In this document: positions 55,092 through 63,644 of the stretch, piece by piece
How the letters are laid out: each line of letters begins with the position of its first letter
Position numbering within the stretch: the stretch's first letter is position 1
Made by a program: the position numbers and the translations under genes
From: Caedimonas sp.
GTDB lineage: Bacteria; Pseudomonadota; Alphaproteobacteria; Caedimonadales; Caedimonadaceae
Assembly (NCBI GenBank): GCA_016794245.1
Contig: JAEUKR010000056.1
Coordinates: 32,669 to 96,668 of the forward strand
Direction: 5' to 3'
Length of the DNA: 64,000 bases
The notes under the pieces: model-generated
Told to the model about the DNA's origin: nothing
Seen by the model: only the letters and a program-made list of their open reading frames with translations
Database searches by the model: none

Positions 55092-56135
55092 TCATGCGAA
55101 TGAATGGGGCGCCGGAACATTTTGCCCCTTGAGTTGTTGCTGAATATAGTCGAGCTTGAGAAGCAGGTCTTTCAGCTGCGGGATGGCCAATCGCTCGGTA
55201 TTGTGGGAAGTATAGTCATCAAGAGCGGAGATTTGTTCCTGGCCATCAGTGAAAAACATGGCGTAGTTCAGGTCGCGGTTGTCCGCTGGGATGCGATAGT
55301 ACCGGCCCATATCTTCCACACGCGCCATTTCCTCGCGAGAAATGAGAGACTCGTAGAGTTTTTCTCCATGACGAGTGCCGATGATATGCACTGGATTATC
55401 GCATTCGAAAATCTCTTTCAAGGCGAGAACCAGATCACCAATTGTTGATGCTGGCGCCTTCTGCACAAAGATGTCACCTTGTGTGCCATGCTGAAAAGCG
55501 TGCAACACAAGATCGACAGAATCATCCAGGGACATCAGAAAACGCGTCATGGTTGGATCGGTCACGGTGAGGGACTTGCCTCCCTTAATCTGCGACACAA
55601 AGAGCGGGATCACAGACCCTCGGGACGCCATCACATTGCCATAGCGTGTTGCGCATAATGTTGTTTCGTTGGCGCTGAGCGTCCGGGCTTTGGCGACCAT
55701 AACCTTTTCCATCAGAGCCTTGGTCTGTCCCATGGCATTGATCGGATACACCGCTTTGTCGGTACTGAGAACGACCACGCGCTCTACATGGTTCGTCACG
55801 GCGGCATTCATGACGTTCTCTGCGCCCAGGATATTCGTTCGCACAGCTTCCAGGGGATAGAACTCGCATGAGGGCACCTGCTTCAGGGCTGCCGCATGAT
55901 AGACGTAATTTACCCCCCTAAGCGCCTGACGAATACTGTCATAGTCACGCACATCCCCGATGTAAAATTTCAATCGGTTATTGCTCAGGGTGGTGCGCAT
56001 CTCTTCTTGCTTTTTTTCGTCGCGACTGAAAATGCGGATCTCGCGCACATCCGTTTTGAGGAAAAGCTTCACCACATGGCATCCAAAAGAGCCAGTCCCG
56101 CCAGTAATGGCAATTACTTTGTCTTTAAACATCAA
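55092..56135 (-). CDS. fnlA: UDP-GlcNAc 4,6-dehydratase/5-epimerase (CapE/FnlA/WbjB/WbvB family)
   Basis: 347 residues, extended SDR. Cofactor loop ITGGTGSFGCHVVKLFL, IFSRDEKKQEEMR, GDVRDYDSIRQAL, YHAAALKQVPSCEFYPLEAV and STDKAVYPINAMGQTKA, in which Met replaces the usual active-site Tyr, as in CapE-type enzymes. It converts UDP-GlcNAc to a 4-keto-6-deoxy-L-arabino hexose. The 3' neighbour reductase gene overlaps by four bases (ATGA). The wording is very near CapE of S. aureus from memory. Confidence 0.93.
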   Translation of the reverse strand: MMFKDKVIAITGGTGSFGCHVVKLFLKTDVREIRIFSRDEKKQEEMRTTLSNNRLKFYIGDVRDYDSIRQALRGVNYVYHAAALKQVPSCEFYPLEAVRTNILGAENVMNAAVTNHVERVVVLSTDKAVYPINAMGQTKALMEKVMVAKARTLSANETTLCATRYGNVMASRGSVIPLFVSQIKGGKSLTVTDPTMTRFLMSLDDSVDLVLHAFQHGTQGDIFVQKAPASTIGDLVLALKEIFECDNPVHIIGTRHGEKLYESLISREEMARVEDMGRYYRIPADNRDLNYAMFFTDGQEQISALDDYTSHNTERLAIPQLKDLLLKLDYIQQQLKGQNVPAPHSFA

Positions 56136-56998
56136 CTTTCCTTTAACCCAAATTTATAAGAATACATTACATCGATTAATTCCGGCCACTCTGGCGCCAC
56201 GTAACCGGTCGCGCGTGCAAATCGGTCAGCTGAAAGAGAACGATCTATCACAAGTTTATCGCTTGGCACAATCCGGGTTGAGCGGCTATATCTTTGAGCG
56301 ACCAGTTGTAGAAGGTCAAACTTAGAGATCGGGGAGGTCGCAAGGTGATAAATGCCCTGCAGCTCCGGACAAGGCAACACCACATCTCGAATGACCTGAG
56401 CCAGCGCCACGGTTGGAAATCCGGAAAAGATGACTCTCCTATACCCGGTACACTCTCCATCTTGCGAAAGAAACCACTCCAGCAAACCGTTCCTTGAAAA
56501 GAGTTCATGACCAATTATGGAAGTGCGCAGCGTTATCATCCCAGGCCCTTCCACTTCTCCAAGCAACTTTGCAATACCATAAGGATCGTTGGCATCTGGC
56601 AAGTCATCTTCGGTATAGCCTCCACGGTTTCCGCTAAATACACCGTCCGAACTTATCTGAACCAGGCGCACCTGACGGAGGCGACAGAGATGCGCCAGGC
56701 GGCGTGGCAGCACAGAAAAGACTGACACCATTTTCATGGGATCCTGCGGGGTGTCCTTGCCAAGGGCGGTGCAATTCACAACGACGTTGGGGCGAAGCAG
56801 ATCGAAAAGGGTGATCATTTGTGCTTCATCCCTGAGATCTTCGACTACCTGCAACCGGCTGGCAAGCTCAGGTATAAAGAATTGCTGTGCTTCAACGTTC
56901 CTGATTGTGCCGAATACAGGGCAGTCACCTGACTCGGACAAAACACGAAAAACAGCATTGCCCAGCAAGCCTGTCGCTCCCAGTACCAAAATACTCAT
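56132..56998 (-). CDS. RmlD-like NDP-4-keto-sugar reductase
   Basis: 288 residues, SDR fold: VLGATGLLGNAVFRVL, NCTALGK, ISSDGVFSGNRGGY, and active-site YGIAK. It ends after the substrate domain with no cupin. The CapF/WbjC partner of L-FucNAc synthesis is about 370 residues, with a C-terminal cupin that inverts C3. The shorter RmlD-like form is that of WbvR, whose pathway gives UDP-L-RhaNAc and then UDP-L-QuiNAc. So L-QuiNAc is the likelier product. Overlaps the dehydratase gene by four bases. Confidence 0.83.
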   Translation of the reverse strand: MSILVLGATGLLGNAVFRVLSESGDCPVFGTIRNVEAQQFFIPELASRLQVVEDLRDEAQMITLFDLLRPNVVVNCTALGKDTPQDPMKMVSVFSVLPRRLAHLCRLRQVRLVQISSDGVFSGNRGGYTEDDLPDANDPYGIAKLLGEVEGPGMITLRTSIIGHELFSRNGLLEWFLSQDGECTGYRRVIFSGFPTVALAQVIRDVVLPCPELQGIYHLATSPISKFDLLQLVAQRYSRSTRIVPSDKLVIDRSLSADRFARATGYVAPEWPELIDVMYSYKFGLKES

Positions 56999-57071
56999 TG
57001 TAAAGCACTTTCCTATACTTGATCACCTTAGTTTCTATGGTCTGAGAGCGTGAGTTTGAATCAATCCTGAC

Positions 57072-57851
57072 TCATGCCTTATTCAGGTACTCGAGAAACA
57101 GCTGGTCGCGCTCCGCCGCATTCGGATAATTGATCAACACCGCGCGATAAACGCCCTTAAACACGAACAGACTTCCCGCAGCTGCTCCGATCACACCGAA
57201 ACGCTTAATGAGTTCGCCAATGTCCTTAAGGTTTCCTGCGCCGCCCAAGACGGTCAGAGGCACATTGATGGCGCTCCGGATCTGTTCAACGATTGCGAAG
57301 TCGTACCCTTTCATCTGACCGTCGTTATCGATTGAGTTCAGCACAATTTCACCAACACCGAGGCGTTCAAGCTCGATTGCGACTTCTACGGGTGAACGAC
57401 CTACATTAACACAGCCATTATGAGTCCATACTTCGTATTTACCGCCACGCTGCGCTTTGACATCAAGGACTATCACAACACTCTGTCTGCCCACCGCTTC
57501 AGCCATCTCCATGACCAGTTTTGGATTGTTGATAGCTGCGGAACTGATCGCCACCTTTTCAACACCCAATCCAATGATCGTTTTGACCTGCTCAACGGTT
57601 TTGACGCCACCACCATAACATAATGGCATGCGTGATTCAATCGCGAAATTCTCTATCATCCGATAGTCCGGCTCGTGTCCACGAACAGTTGCGTCAATGT
57701 CAAGCACGATCAACTCGTCCGCACCTTTTTCGTTAAAGATCCTGACGGCATTGATCGGATCGCCAACGTATTTTGACGCCGAAAAACCGACAGTCTTCAC
57801 CAAACCTTTGTCCCGGACAAGCAGACAGGGAATAATTCTTGGTCGCAGCAT
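57072..57851 (-). CDS. hisF: HisF2/WbuZ-type imidazole glycerol phosphate synthase-like cyclase subunit
   Basis: 259-residue TIM barrel. It opens MLRPRIIPCLLVRDKGLVK; true HisF has Asp at residue 11 (CLDVKDG), here Leu11, so one of the two catalytic acids is missing. Asp about 130 (VLDVKAQRGG) is present. With HisH2 and the amidotransferase-like gene upstream it forms the WbuX-WbuY-WbuZ module that supplies ammonia and forms the acetamidino group of L-FucNAm/L-QuiNAm. It is therefore not evidence for histidine synthesis here. Confidence 0.85.
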   Translation of the reverse strand: MLRPRIIPCLLVRDKGLVKTVGFSASKYVGDPINAVRIFNEKGADELIVLDIDATVRGHEPDYRMIENFAIESRMPLCYGGGVKTVEQVKTIIGLGVEKVAISSAAINNPKLVMEMAEAVGRQSVVIVLDVKAQRGGKYEVWTHNGCVNVGRSPVEVAIELERLGVGEIVLNSIDNDGQMKGYDFAIVEQIRSAINVPLTVLGGAGNLKDIGELIKRFGVIGAAAGSLFVFKGVYRAVLINYPNAAERDQLFLEYLNKA

Positions 57852-57857
57852 ACCTCT

Positions 57858-58472
57858 CTATACCTCCGCAAAGTTTTTGAGCAGCAAGGCGCCATACTGA
57901 TGACTTTTCTCAGGATGAAACTGCACGCCGAAGATATTCCCCGAGTGTACCGCACAGACAAACCGCATGCCGTAATCGGTCTCCGCAAGTGCGGAATCTT
58001 GACTATCACATTCAAAATAATATGAATGAAGAAAATAGAAGCGCGCGTCTTTCTCCAGTCCGGCAAAGAGCCTCGAAGATCTCAAGGGTTCCAGGTCGTT
58101 CCAACCCATGTGCGGCAAACGTAAGCTTTGGTGCTTGTCATTTCCCTTCAGCTGGCGGACCGATCCTGGGATCCAGCCCAGCCCGCTCATTTGTCCCTCC
58201 TCGCTGCATGCAGCGAGAATCTGCATGCCTACACATACACCGAGCACTGGAACACCCTGTGACAAGACCAGCTCGTCAAGAGTTTCACGCATCCCGGATT
58301 GCTGTAGTAATTCCATGGCGTGATCAAAAGCGCCCACACCCGGTAAGATGATACGGCTAGACCCATGGAGGTCAGCCGCTGTTTTAGCAATCGATGCTGC
58401 AATATTCTGGCGTTTGTATATATTCAGAAAGGCCTGGACATTGCCAAGTCCATAATCGACAATTTTGATCAT
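57858..58472 (-). CDS. hisH: HisH2/WbuY-type glutamine amidotransferase
   Basis: 204 residues, class I glutaminase. Nucleophile in VLGVCVGMQIL (Cys about 81) and His-Glu pair in VQFHPEKSHQYG (about 187). DYGLGNVQAFLNIYKR opens as in HisH. It generates ammonia for the neighbouring HisF2/amidotransferase pair. It overlaps the upstream amidotransferase-like gene by four bases and precedes hisF by six. Confidence 0.88.
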   Translation of the reverse strand: MIKIVDYGLGNVQAFLNIYKRQNIAASIAKTAADLHGSSRIILPGVGAFDHAMELLQQSGMRETLDELVLSQGVPVLGVCVGMQILAACSEEGQMSGLGWIPGSVRQLKGNDKHQSLRLPHMGWNDLEPLRSSRLFAGLEKDARFYFLHSYYFECDSQDSALAETDYGMRFVCAVHSGNIFGVQFHPEKSHQYGALLLKNFAEV

Positions 58473-59608
58473 CGGAAAATCCGGTTATCAATACCGAGGA
58501 AGTTAGCGATACGGGCGCCCAACGTAATTAAGAACAGCTTGTGCTTATAGTCACGAAAGCTCTTGTTCTTACCGTTAAAGATTTCACGAAACTCGTCTAC
58601 AGTCCACCCCAGCTTTGTTGCCACGTATTCAAATTCCTGGGCCATGGTTTCTTCGTCTAGTTCTGGCTTTGAAATACGCTCCAGCGCTTCGTCACGTGTC
58701 ATTTGCCCCGTCAGGATTTCACTGGACATGTAAGCGCGCCGTTTGTCATAGCCGAATTTCTTAGGCGTCCAATAGGACTCATAGAAACGCGTAAAGCGTG
58801 ATTCATAGTGTTTCTGAGGATAGGGTTGCCAGCCGAACTTCTCGTTTAATTCCTGAATCGCCTGTTTCTTAATATATGGAACCGAATCAAGCAGTTTGAT
58901 CACCCGAATACCTTTGATCCAACGATAATAGAACTTGTACTTAAAAATGTCGCAGGTAGGAAATGTGTCGAGTGAACGTGTGCCAAAGCGGCGGTGGATA
59001 TCATGCACATGCCGCATGTCAGTCGAAAAATACGTCCACTCGATGCACTCGCGCACACATTCGGTGGAGTTGTTACCGCCAGTAATCACGTATTTGAAGC
59101 CATTCTTGGCTGCGAAATTATAAATAGCGGAAAACAGTGCCAAATCCTGAGGCATATCAACAAAAGGCACTTGGGACAAAAAGAAAGCGCGCTGAAGATC
59201 CTTCATCTCTTCCCAATTGATAACTTCGGTCACCAAATCCAGATTCAATCCCTCAATTATCTTTTGGATATTGCTGACACCGAGGTCCGAGTTCCAACCC
59301 GCGTCACAGTGGAACATCAAAGGCCTAAGTCCGAACTTTTCTTTTGCAACATATGCAACATAAGAACTGTCCAGTCCTCCGCTGATTCCAATCAAGCAAT
59401 CATGAGGGCGTCCTGCGCCTTCACGCTTGATTTTTTCGATCATCGGCATAATTTCTTGGATTCCCTGTTCTCCAGGGTGCCAGTTTGGCAGGATATTCTC
59501 ATGAAAATTACGACAGTAATCGCACCAGCCACGCTCATCAAAAGTGAGGGTTGAATCGCTCGTGTCCATAATACAATTGCTGCAGATCTGATATTGTCTT
59601 ATACTCAT
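58469..59608 (-). CDS. wbuX: N-acetyl sugar amidotransferase (WbpG/WbuX/PseA family)
   Basis: 379 residues. An N-terminal zinc-like knuckle ICSNCIMDTSD with WCDYC is followed by the PP-loop GISGGLDSSYVAY that activates the N-acetyl oxygen with ATP. TYFSTDMRHVHDIHRRFG and ITGGNNSTECVRECIEW are family text. It should convert N-acetyl to acetamidino with ammonia from HisH2/HisF2. Gene order wbuX-hisH-hisF beside fnl-type genes is that of E. coli O145-like O-antigens. Confidence 0.88.
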   Translation of the reverse strand: MSIRQYQICSNCIMDTSDSTLTFDERGWCDYCRNFHENILPNWHPGEQGIQEIMPMIEKIKREGAGRPHDCLIGISGGLDSSYVAYVAKEKFGLRPLMFHCDAGWNSDLGVSNIQKIIEGLNLDLVTEVINWEEMKDLQRAFFLSQVPFVDMPQDLALFSAIYNFAAKNGFKYVITGGNNSTECVRECIEWTYFSTDMRHVHDIHRRFGTRSLDTFPTCDIFKYKFYYRWIKGIRVIKLLDSVPYIKKQAIQELNEKFGWQPYPQKHYESRFTRFYESYWTPKKFGYDKRRAYMSSEILTGQMTRDEALERISKPELDEETMAQEFEYVATKLGWTVDEFREIFNGKNKSFRDYKHKLFLITLGARIANFLGIDNRIFR

Positions 59609-59657
59609 TAATTTACTCCAAAAATAATCTACTTAGTCCTTCGTGAACATGGAAGCA

Positions 59658-60404
59658 TCAAAGGGTGAGCAGGGGAAGTCGTTTAAAAGTGAACCGTTTG
59701 AGTTGCCACAGGCGTTTCGCGAAGCTGCTTATAAGTTGACAACGCCACCTTACGATTTGTTTAAAGCTTTGTCTATGTTCAGAGCTAGTGTTTCTATCAT
59801 GGCGGCGATAACCTATAAGAGTCTCTGGAATAAAATGAGTCTTTCCATAATATTCGTTTATGATACCGATCCACGTGTCGTGCGCAGAAGTCTGTTCGGG
59901 AAAAGGCAAAAAACAATCCCGCATACTACTTTTCACCGCTATTGCACAGCCTAAAAACTTGCTTTTTATAATGTTTGGGATCACGCCCGGGATGAACTTC
60001 CCGCGATTGCCAAAGTAGGTTGCTCCAGTTACACGACCTGCTGAATCAATAATCTGCGCATCACTCAGTACGAGAGTGACATTCGGGTGTTTGTCGAATG
60101 CCTGCATGACACGACTTACTTTGCCGGGATACCAAACATCGTCTTGATCACAGAGAAACAACACATCTCCACGCGCGTATGCCAATGCCTTTTGAAAAGT
60201 TTGAACTTCTCCCAGATTATTGTCATTGCGGAAGATATGAACTCTCGAATCCGCAAATCTCTCAACCTTATCAAGCGTACTATCTGAGGATCCGTCATCA
60301 ACCAGCACCACTTCATCACCTTCACCAAGCTGCGAAAGAATACTTTTCAACTGCTCTTCAATCCAGCGCTCACCGTTATAGGTAGCTATACAAACAGAAA
60401 TCAT
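59658..60404 (-). CDS. Glycosyltransferase family 2
   Basis: 248 residues, GT-A fold: SVCIATYNGERWIEEQLKSI, EVVLVDDGSSDST and FLCDQDDVWYPGKV (DxD-type metal motif). ETLIGYRRHDRNTSS closes the domain. No membrane span. It shares ATGA with the polymerase gene just upstream. Donor and acceptor unknown. Confidence 0.88.
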   Translation of the reverse strand: MISVCIATYNGERWIEEQLKSILSQLGEGDEVVLVDDGSSDSTLDKVERFADSRVHIFRNDNNLGEVQTFQKALAYARGDVLFLCDQDDVWYPGKVSRVMQAFDKHPNVTLVLSDAQIIDSAGRVTGATYFGNRGKFIPGVIPNIIKSKFLGCAIAVKSSMRDCFLPFPEQTSAHDTWIGIINEYYGKTHFIPETLIGYRRHDRNTSSEHRQSFKQIVRWRCQLISSFAKRLWQLKRFTFKRLPLLTL

Positions 60405-61696
60405 TCGTGAACTCCTGAATCCGTTGGCTTTGTACGGTCCATGAGCGCCCCTTTTGATGTTAACAGCGGGTCTAATAATCGGCTATTAGCTATTTTATGC
60501 ATAAAAATCATAAGCACTAAAAAAACAAGATTTGTAAGTCTAAAAAATTGAGTTCCAAAACTTAACGTAATACAACAGTATGACATTTTTAAGAATCCTA
60601 ATAATAGGAAAATACTCGAAGGAAATTTCGAAAGACGATTTAAAAAAGTAAAGTAAATAATACCAATCAATAAAAAAGCATACATTACAAATGTAGCGCC
60701 ACCATAAAGAAAAAAAGGAAAAAACTCAGTGCAAGCGCTAAGTGGAGGAAAAGGAATAGGTTTTGGTGTGAGCTCTTTACGGTTCACAGGAATATCGTGG
60801 CGAAAAAATCTAAAAAGTTGATAATTTAGATAGTCTGTATCACGATAATCAATATTTTGTATAGCTGCAAAGTTAAAAACACTTGCCGAAGAATAGATTA
60901 ATAGCCACTTTAAAGGGGTAGGCATGTTGTCAATATAACCTTTAATATTTAACTTTTGCATGTCTTTTTCATTGATGTTTTTTAATTTGTCGTATTTATC
61001 TTTATCTATAAGCGGCTTAGTTATTTTTTTTTGATAAAAAAGAAGAGTTTCGATAGAACTTCTCTTCTCTCCAACAAACGAAAAAATCATAAGAGAACAT
61101 GTGGATATTAGTATTAAAAAAAATGTTATTCTTTTCAAGAACTTAACAAAATTTTCCTTTTTCATTTTCTCTTTGTTAAGAACAATGAAAACTACTGAAA
61201 AGGCATACATTGAACTAAGAAATCTGTTGCGATCGACAACAAGTATAGGAAATAAAATAGCAGTTATAAAAAAAATGGTCTTAATCGGTTTATTTTCTGT
61301 ACAAAAAAAGGAGATTGGAATCAGAGACCAACACATTATAGTTATGTATCTTATGTACGTCTCTGTTGAAGAAAGCGTATCGTACTTTGAAGGATTTGTA
61401 AATAAAAGCGGACCTCTAATAAGTAGATCAACAATACAAAATATGGTTATAAAAATTCCAAAATAAATAGCTATTTTATTTTCAACCTTATTCTTAGAAA
61501 AAGAAGAGCTGCTTATTTTTACTTCTATTTTTAGATATTTAAGCAAAAATTCCATGAACAATGTCATTAATATCATAGAAGAAAATAATATAAAAGTTTT
61601 TTCAAAAAAGTGTTCCTTAACTTCGTATGTGAAAAAAGCTATTGTACACGATAGAATTAAAGGCAAACTTATAATTAAAAATGGACTAGATATCAT
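60401..61696 (-). CDS. wzy: O-antigen polymerase-like membrane protein (Wzy)
   Basis: 431 residues, about ten membrane segments, with a large soluble loop (IDKDKYDKLKNINEKDMQKL) and SACTEFFPFFLYGGATFVMY in a late segment, a pattern seen in Wzy proteins, which have no strong signature. The gene is visibly richer in A+T than its cluster neighbours, suggesting recent acquisition. It overlaps the GT2 gene. The call rests on topology and position between transferases and flippase. Confidence 0.7.
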   Translation of the reverse strand: MISSPFLIISLPLILSCTIAFFTYEVKEHFFEKTFILFSSMILMTLFMEFLLKYLKIEVKISSSSFSKNKVENKIAIYFGIFITIFCIVDLLIRGPLLFTNPSKYDTLSSTETYIRYITIMCWSLIPISFFCTENKPIKTIFFITAILFPILVVDRNRFLSSMYAFSVVFIVLNKEKMKKENFVKFLKRITFFLILISTCSLMIFSFVGEKRSSIETLLFYQKKITKPLIDKDKYDKLKNINEKDMQKLNIKGYIDNMPTPLKWLLIYSSASVFNFAAIQNIDYRDTDYLNYQLFRFFRHDIPVNRKELTPKPIPFPPLSACTEFFPFFLYGGATFVMYAFLLIGIIYFTFLNRLSKFPSSIFLLLGFLKMSYCCITLSFGTQFFRLTNLVFLVLMIFMHKIANSRLLDPLLTSKGALMDRTKPTDSGVHE

Positions 61697-61778
61697 TTAT
61701 TTGAATCCTCTTAAGCGTAAGTTCTCTCCAGATCTTTCAAATCATCGCTTTGACCTTTAGCATAAAGTCTAATAACCA

Positions 61779-63599
61779 TCAGAGAGCTCTAAAAATGACT
61801 GATTTTGAAAAAATAGCAAGAGAAAAGTGGAAAGGAGAAGAAATCAAAGACCAAAAAATCAGAACGAGGATAAACCCTGATTTCGTGAATACATTTATTA
61901 ATCGTGGAAAAATATTTGATTTTAAACTACTTAAAATAGTATGTGTCCAACGCATAAATCTTAAAGTCGGTCTATCGAAAAGAAACCATCTCAGGTAAAA
62001 AGTACAACGAAACTTTGTTTTTGTTGTTACAATTTCGGCAATTTGTCCTTCCAGATCTATGAACGCCATAAAATCCTCATCAACAAGGCGAATGCTCAAA
62101 GCTTCAGCAATCTCTTTGATCAAAGTTTTGCCGCATCTTGTCGAAAGGGCGCCCCCTTGAAACCCGTTTTTATCAATTCGAAAAAGAAAGTTATATATTG
62201 CGCGAATAACGATGACATTCAGCCGAATTTTCTCATGCCAAACCCATTCCTGATCGACAAATCTGCATTCATTCTCAACAAAGTAAGTATTTGACCAAAT
62301 GACATCAATGTGCTTGCCATCAAGCCAGGGAATACCATCTTGCATGTTGGATTTCGTCACCAAAAATTCTACCCAACGCTTACAGGGGGCGAATATCTCT
62401 TCAAGGGAGCAATTTTGTGCGCACACACGAAGAGATATTTGCGTTTGCAATGACGGGGTATCAATCCAGAAAGATTCCGTTTTGACCATTTTAAGGGGTC
62501 TTTGCTCTTGGTCATCAGGACCTATTTTACGATGCTTGATCACGCGTAATTCGCCTGTTTGCTCTTTTACAATTCTCGTTTGAGTGGAGTACTCAGGCTT
62601 GCGACCATCTGAGTAGAAAATGGCCTCTTGATTAAAGACCTTTTTGCTGGTGCCAGAAAAGCTGGCAACCACCAAAAATGAGTTGGAAAAAAATCCCAGC
62701 ATTCTGTTCCGGTCTAATTCGAGTGTGACTGCTGCTTCATCCCAAAGGAAACGCTTCGGCCCCCCATAGTCTCGAGAGGACATTTGAGCGATCAGCTCGC
62801 CCGCACGACCTGAAGCGAGAAATTCCTCGGATATCACACAATCTGGCAGCTTGTGGTCGGGAAAAGGATAATAGAACTGAACGTCAGAAAAATACTTTCT
62901 CAGCTGGCTTTCCAGCTCGACTCTGCCAAAGGTGCGCACCTTACCCGGCTTTCGATGATAACCTTCCAACCCCTCGAAGCGCAGGTCCAGATGATCTTCC
63001 CTTGCTCCATTGAAGTACTTAAGACCAAACTGGTTTTCTATCGCTATTACAACCCTACCACCAGGCGACAGTATGCTGGAAAAATATTGCAGTGCCGCGT
63101 CATAAAGATCTCCCCCTTTAATGAAGGAAGCAGAGTATTCAAAAAAAATGATGTCGAATTTCTGTGAAAAATTAACTTCTTGAAAAGGGGCGCATAAAAT
63201 AGAGACTCCATCGAATTCTTTTGTTCTCTGTTTGGCAACGCGAGCGCGATTTATATTCCCTTCAATTGCCACGACTTGATCAAAGTTTTCACCAAGAAAC
63301 CTGGTAATAGCGCCGCATCCGCAGCCTACTTCCAGTACTTTGCTCGAACGGTCAAAAGAAAAGCCAGACAGCAGTTGTGCTCTTTTCTTTGAAAGATGAT
63401 ACTCACTTGCCCAGTCTTTGATATAATTTTCCAGTTCGGTTGATTGGGAACTAAGGTCTTTCACCTTACTAAAAACTTTGCGCAAGTATCTCTCGGAACT
63501 TGCGCCATCAGAATACGCGAACTGGGTATGTTTCTTGAAGCGCCATACCTGAAATTCATCTTGGATCATCTCATTTTGGATAATTGATTGAAGGCTCAT
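61779..63599 (-). CDS. Two-part protein with N-terminal SAM methyltransferase
   Basis: 606 residues. Residues about 85-230 are a class I methyltransferase: KVLEVGCGCGAITRFLGENF (SAM loop), VVAIEGNINRARVAK and IIFFEYSASFIKGGDLYDAA. The following about 350 residues, with LWDEAAVTLELDRNRMLGFF and RFVDQEWVWHEKIRLNVIVI, are unassigned. A hydrophobic C-terminal tail (LVLIFWSLISSPFHFSLAIF) may anchor it. It lies at the start of the cluster as seen here, downstream of rmlD. Possibly an O-unit or cap methyltransferase; the substrate is unknown. Confidence 0.75.
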   Translation of the reverse strand: MSLQSIIQNEMIQDEFQVWRFKKHTQFAYSDGASSERYLRKVFSKVKDLSSQSTELENYIKDWASEYHLSKKRAQLLSGFSFDRSSKVLEVGCGCGAITRFLGENFDQVVAIEGNINRARVAKQRTKEFDGVSILCAPFQEVNFSQKFDIIFFEYSASFIKGGDLYDAALQYFSSILSPGGRVVIAIENQFGLKYFNGAREDHLDLRFEGLEGYHRKPGKVRTFGRVELESQLRKYFSDVQFYYPFPDHKLPDCVISEEFLASGRAGELIAQMSSRDYGGPKRFLWDEAAVTLELDRNRMLGFFSNSFLVVASFSGTSKKVFNQEAIFYSDGRKPEYSTQTRIVKEQTGELRVIKHRKIGPDDQEQRPLKMVKTESFWIDTPSLQTQISLRVCAQNCSLEEIFAPCKRWVEFLVTKSNMQDGIPWLDGKHIDVIWSNTYFVENECRFVDQEWVWHEKIRLNVIVIRAIYNFLFRIDKNGFQGGALSTRCGKTLIKEIAEALSIRLVDEDFMAFIDLEGQIAEIVTTKTKFRCTFYLRWFLFDRPTLRFMRWTHTILSSLKSNIFPRLINVFTKSGFILVLIFWSLISSPFHFSLAIFSKSVIFRAL

Positions 63600-63644
63600 A
63601 TTACCTTCCTCTGAATTGTTCTACTTATACGCATATTCGATTTA

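Noticed and set aside
57072-58472. Histidine biosynthesis operon
   Set aside because: Only hisH and hisF homologues are present, inside an O-antigen cluster, and HisF lacks Asp11; they belong to the amidino-sugar module.
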